This document shows, one piece after another, positions 63,403 to 64,000 of a stretch of 64,000 bases of DNA. The notes beneath the pieces are model-generated. The model did not search any database. It was not told where the DNA came from and saw only the letters and a list, made by a program, of their open reading frames with translations. Source of the stretch: Lachnospiraceae bacterium (GTDB taxonomy: Bacteria; Bacillota; Clostridia; Lachnospirales; Lachnospiraceae); assembly GCA_017500935.1 (NCBI GenBank), contig JAFVXW010000029.1, positions 124,001 through 188,000 of the forward strand, read 5' to 3'. Made by a program: the position numbers and the translations under genes. Position 1 is the first letter of the stretch. Each line of letters starts with the position of its first letter.

Positions 63403-63981
63403 ATGGAAAACAGAATGCTGTTGGTACAGGCACTTGACGAGAGAGACCTTCTTGTAAAGAAGATTATGGACAGGACTGAGGATGCGCAGTTTGTTGACTG
63501 CCGCAAGCCGCGGGCGGTCAACGGATGGAAGAGCAGACTGCCCCTGGATGTTTTTGAAAAGGAAGCAAAGCGGCAGCTGCAGCAGATACAGGATCTGATC
63601 CGGCGTTATGACAGGATCAATGAAGCGATCACTATCTGCAATGCCAGTACGATGATCGACACCAGCCGGGGAAGGATGCCGCTGTCCTGTGTGATCACGC
63701 TGCGCAACAGACTGCGGGGAAACGGACCCTACGGAAGTGCAGGAGATTTTGAGGGAGCGCTGATCCGCAGGATCAGGACAGCATATCAGGATATGCAGGA
63801 GTCTCTGGATGATATCAATGGTCTGAGTGAGGGAAAAGCCCGGCAGCAGGCTCAGTTATGCGATCCGCTCCATATCCTTGGACGGGCACAGCGTATCGGG
63901 GAGGAGAAAGAGGCACTGCTGATGGAACTGGAAATGAAGATCAAGGTGGCCAATGCGACCACGTATCTGAATGTTGAATAG
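63403..63981 (+). CDS. small soluble helical protein, unknown function
   Basis: The 192-residue protein has helical charged segments (LLVQALDERDLLVKKI near 4 and QLQQIQDLIRRYDRINEAI near 50) with no membrane helix or signal. The helical pattern loosely recalls the DIP1984 family, but I am not sure of this. GGGAGG lies 8 nt before ATG 63403, so a longer frame from 63319 is discarded. A promoter lies at 63323. The gene ends 19 nt before the window edge, and its downstream neighbours are unknown. Confidence 0.6.
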   Translation: MENRMLLVQALDERDLLVKKIMDRTEDAQFVDCRKPRAVNGWKSRLPLDVFEKEAKRQLQQIQDLIRRYDRINEAITICNASTMIDTSRGRMPLSCVITLRNRLRGNGPYGSAGDFEGALIRRIRTAYQDMQESLDDINGLSEGKARQQAQLCDPLHILGRAQRIGEEKEALLMELEMKIKVANATTYLNVE

Positions 63982-64000
63982 ATGCAGCAGACCGGTATAT

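Noticed and set aside
1-64000. CRISPR arrays, tRNA or rRNA genes, intact insertion sequences, prophage
   Set aside because: No regularly spaced repeats, no cloverleaf-like or rRNA sequence, and no transposase or phage structural gene was found while reading both strands by eye.

Overview
The window reads as a chromosomal segment of a low-to-mid GC Clostridia bacterium, most likely a gut member of the Lachnospiraceae. This is inferred from family content: a cdaA-cdaR-glmM cluster, DUF1848, DUF3048 and DUF2284 proteins, an LPXTG pilus operon with class C sortase, an NlpC/P60 hydrolase with a long coiled coil, and a Spo0A-type DNA-binding domain. Strong GGAGG-type ribosome binding sites and frequent TTG/GTG starts also fit. 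No rRNA, tRNA, CRISPR array or intact insertion sequence was seen.

Layout. (1) 1-9.85 kb: a sortase-assembled pilus operon. It holds a large VWA tip adhesin cut by the left edge, a major pilin, a class C sortase, a small LPXTG pilin, and a second sortase broken by a one-base frameshift. (2) 9.9-13.6 kb: a GH38 alpha-mannosidase and a DUF1848 radical-SAM-like protein. (3) 13.6-18.9 kb: uvrB-uvrA behind a LexA-type operator; the promoter region overlaps the 3' remnant of a lost gene. (4) 19-24.4 kb: a sugar aminotransferase of the DegT/PseC type, mreB, recD2 and comFC. (5) 24.4-31.4 kb: two unknown membrane proteins, the cyclic-di-AMP module cdaA-cdaR-glmM, then HPr and leuA. (6) 31.4-33 kb: a gene-poor stretch with repeats and a DUF3048 lipoprotein on the minus strand. 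(7) 33.1-50.5 kb: an exopolysaccharide region with rfbD, two large GT-C-like membrane proteins, a GDP-mannose pyrophosphorylase, a stand-alone Spo0A effector domain, a polyprenyl glycosylphosphotransferase, a Wzz-like protein, an EpsG-like polymerase and seven further glycosyltransferases. (8) 50.5-64 kb: housekeeping and mixed genes: FKBP lipoprotein, asnS, NlpC/P60 hydrolase, two GNATs, DUF2284, MATE transporter, ABC-F ATPase, SEC-C methionine aminopeptidase, GH2 glycosidase and one unknown protein.

How the genes work together. The first region builds and anchors a surface fibre, and the sixth-to-seventh regions build a surface polysaccharide. Between them lie cell-shape and precursor genes (mreB, glmM, cdaA/cdaR), so much of the window concerns the envelope.

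The most unusual element is at 39.26-39.80 kb. A 122-residue protein consists of only the Spo0A C-terminal DNA-binding domain, with no phospho-acceptor domain. Just upstream of it are two Spo0A-box heptamers in perfect inverted orientation, in front of the exopolysaccharide genes. This suggests an autoregulated, phosphorylation-independent Spo0A-like switch for the polysaccharide operon. The DNA and the domain are visible; the regulation is inference.
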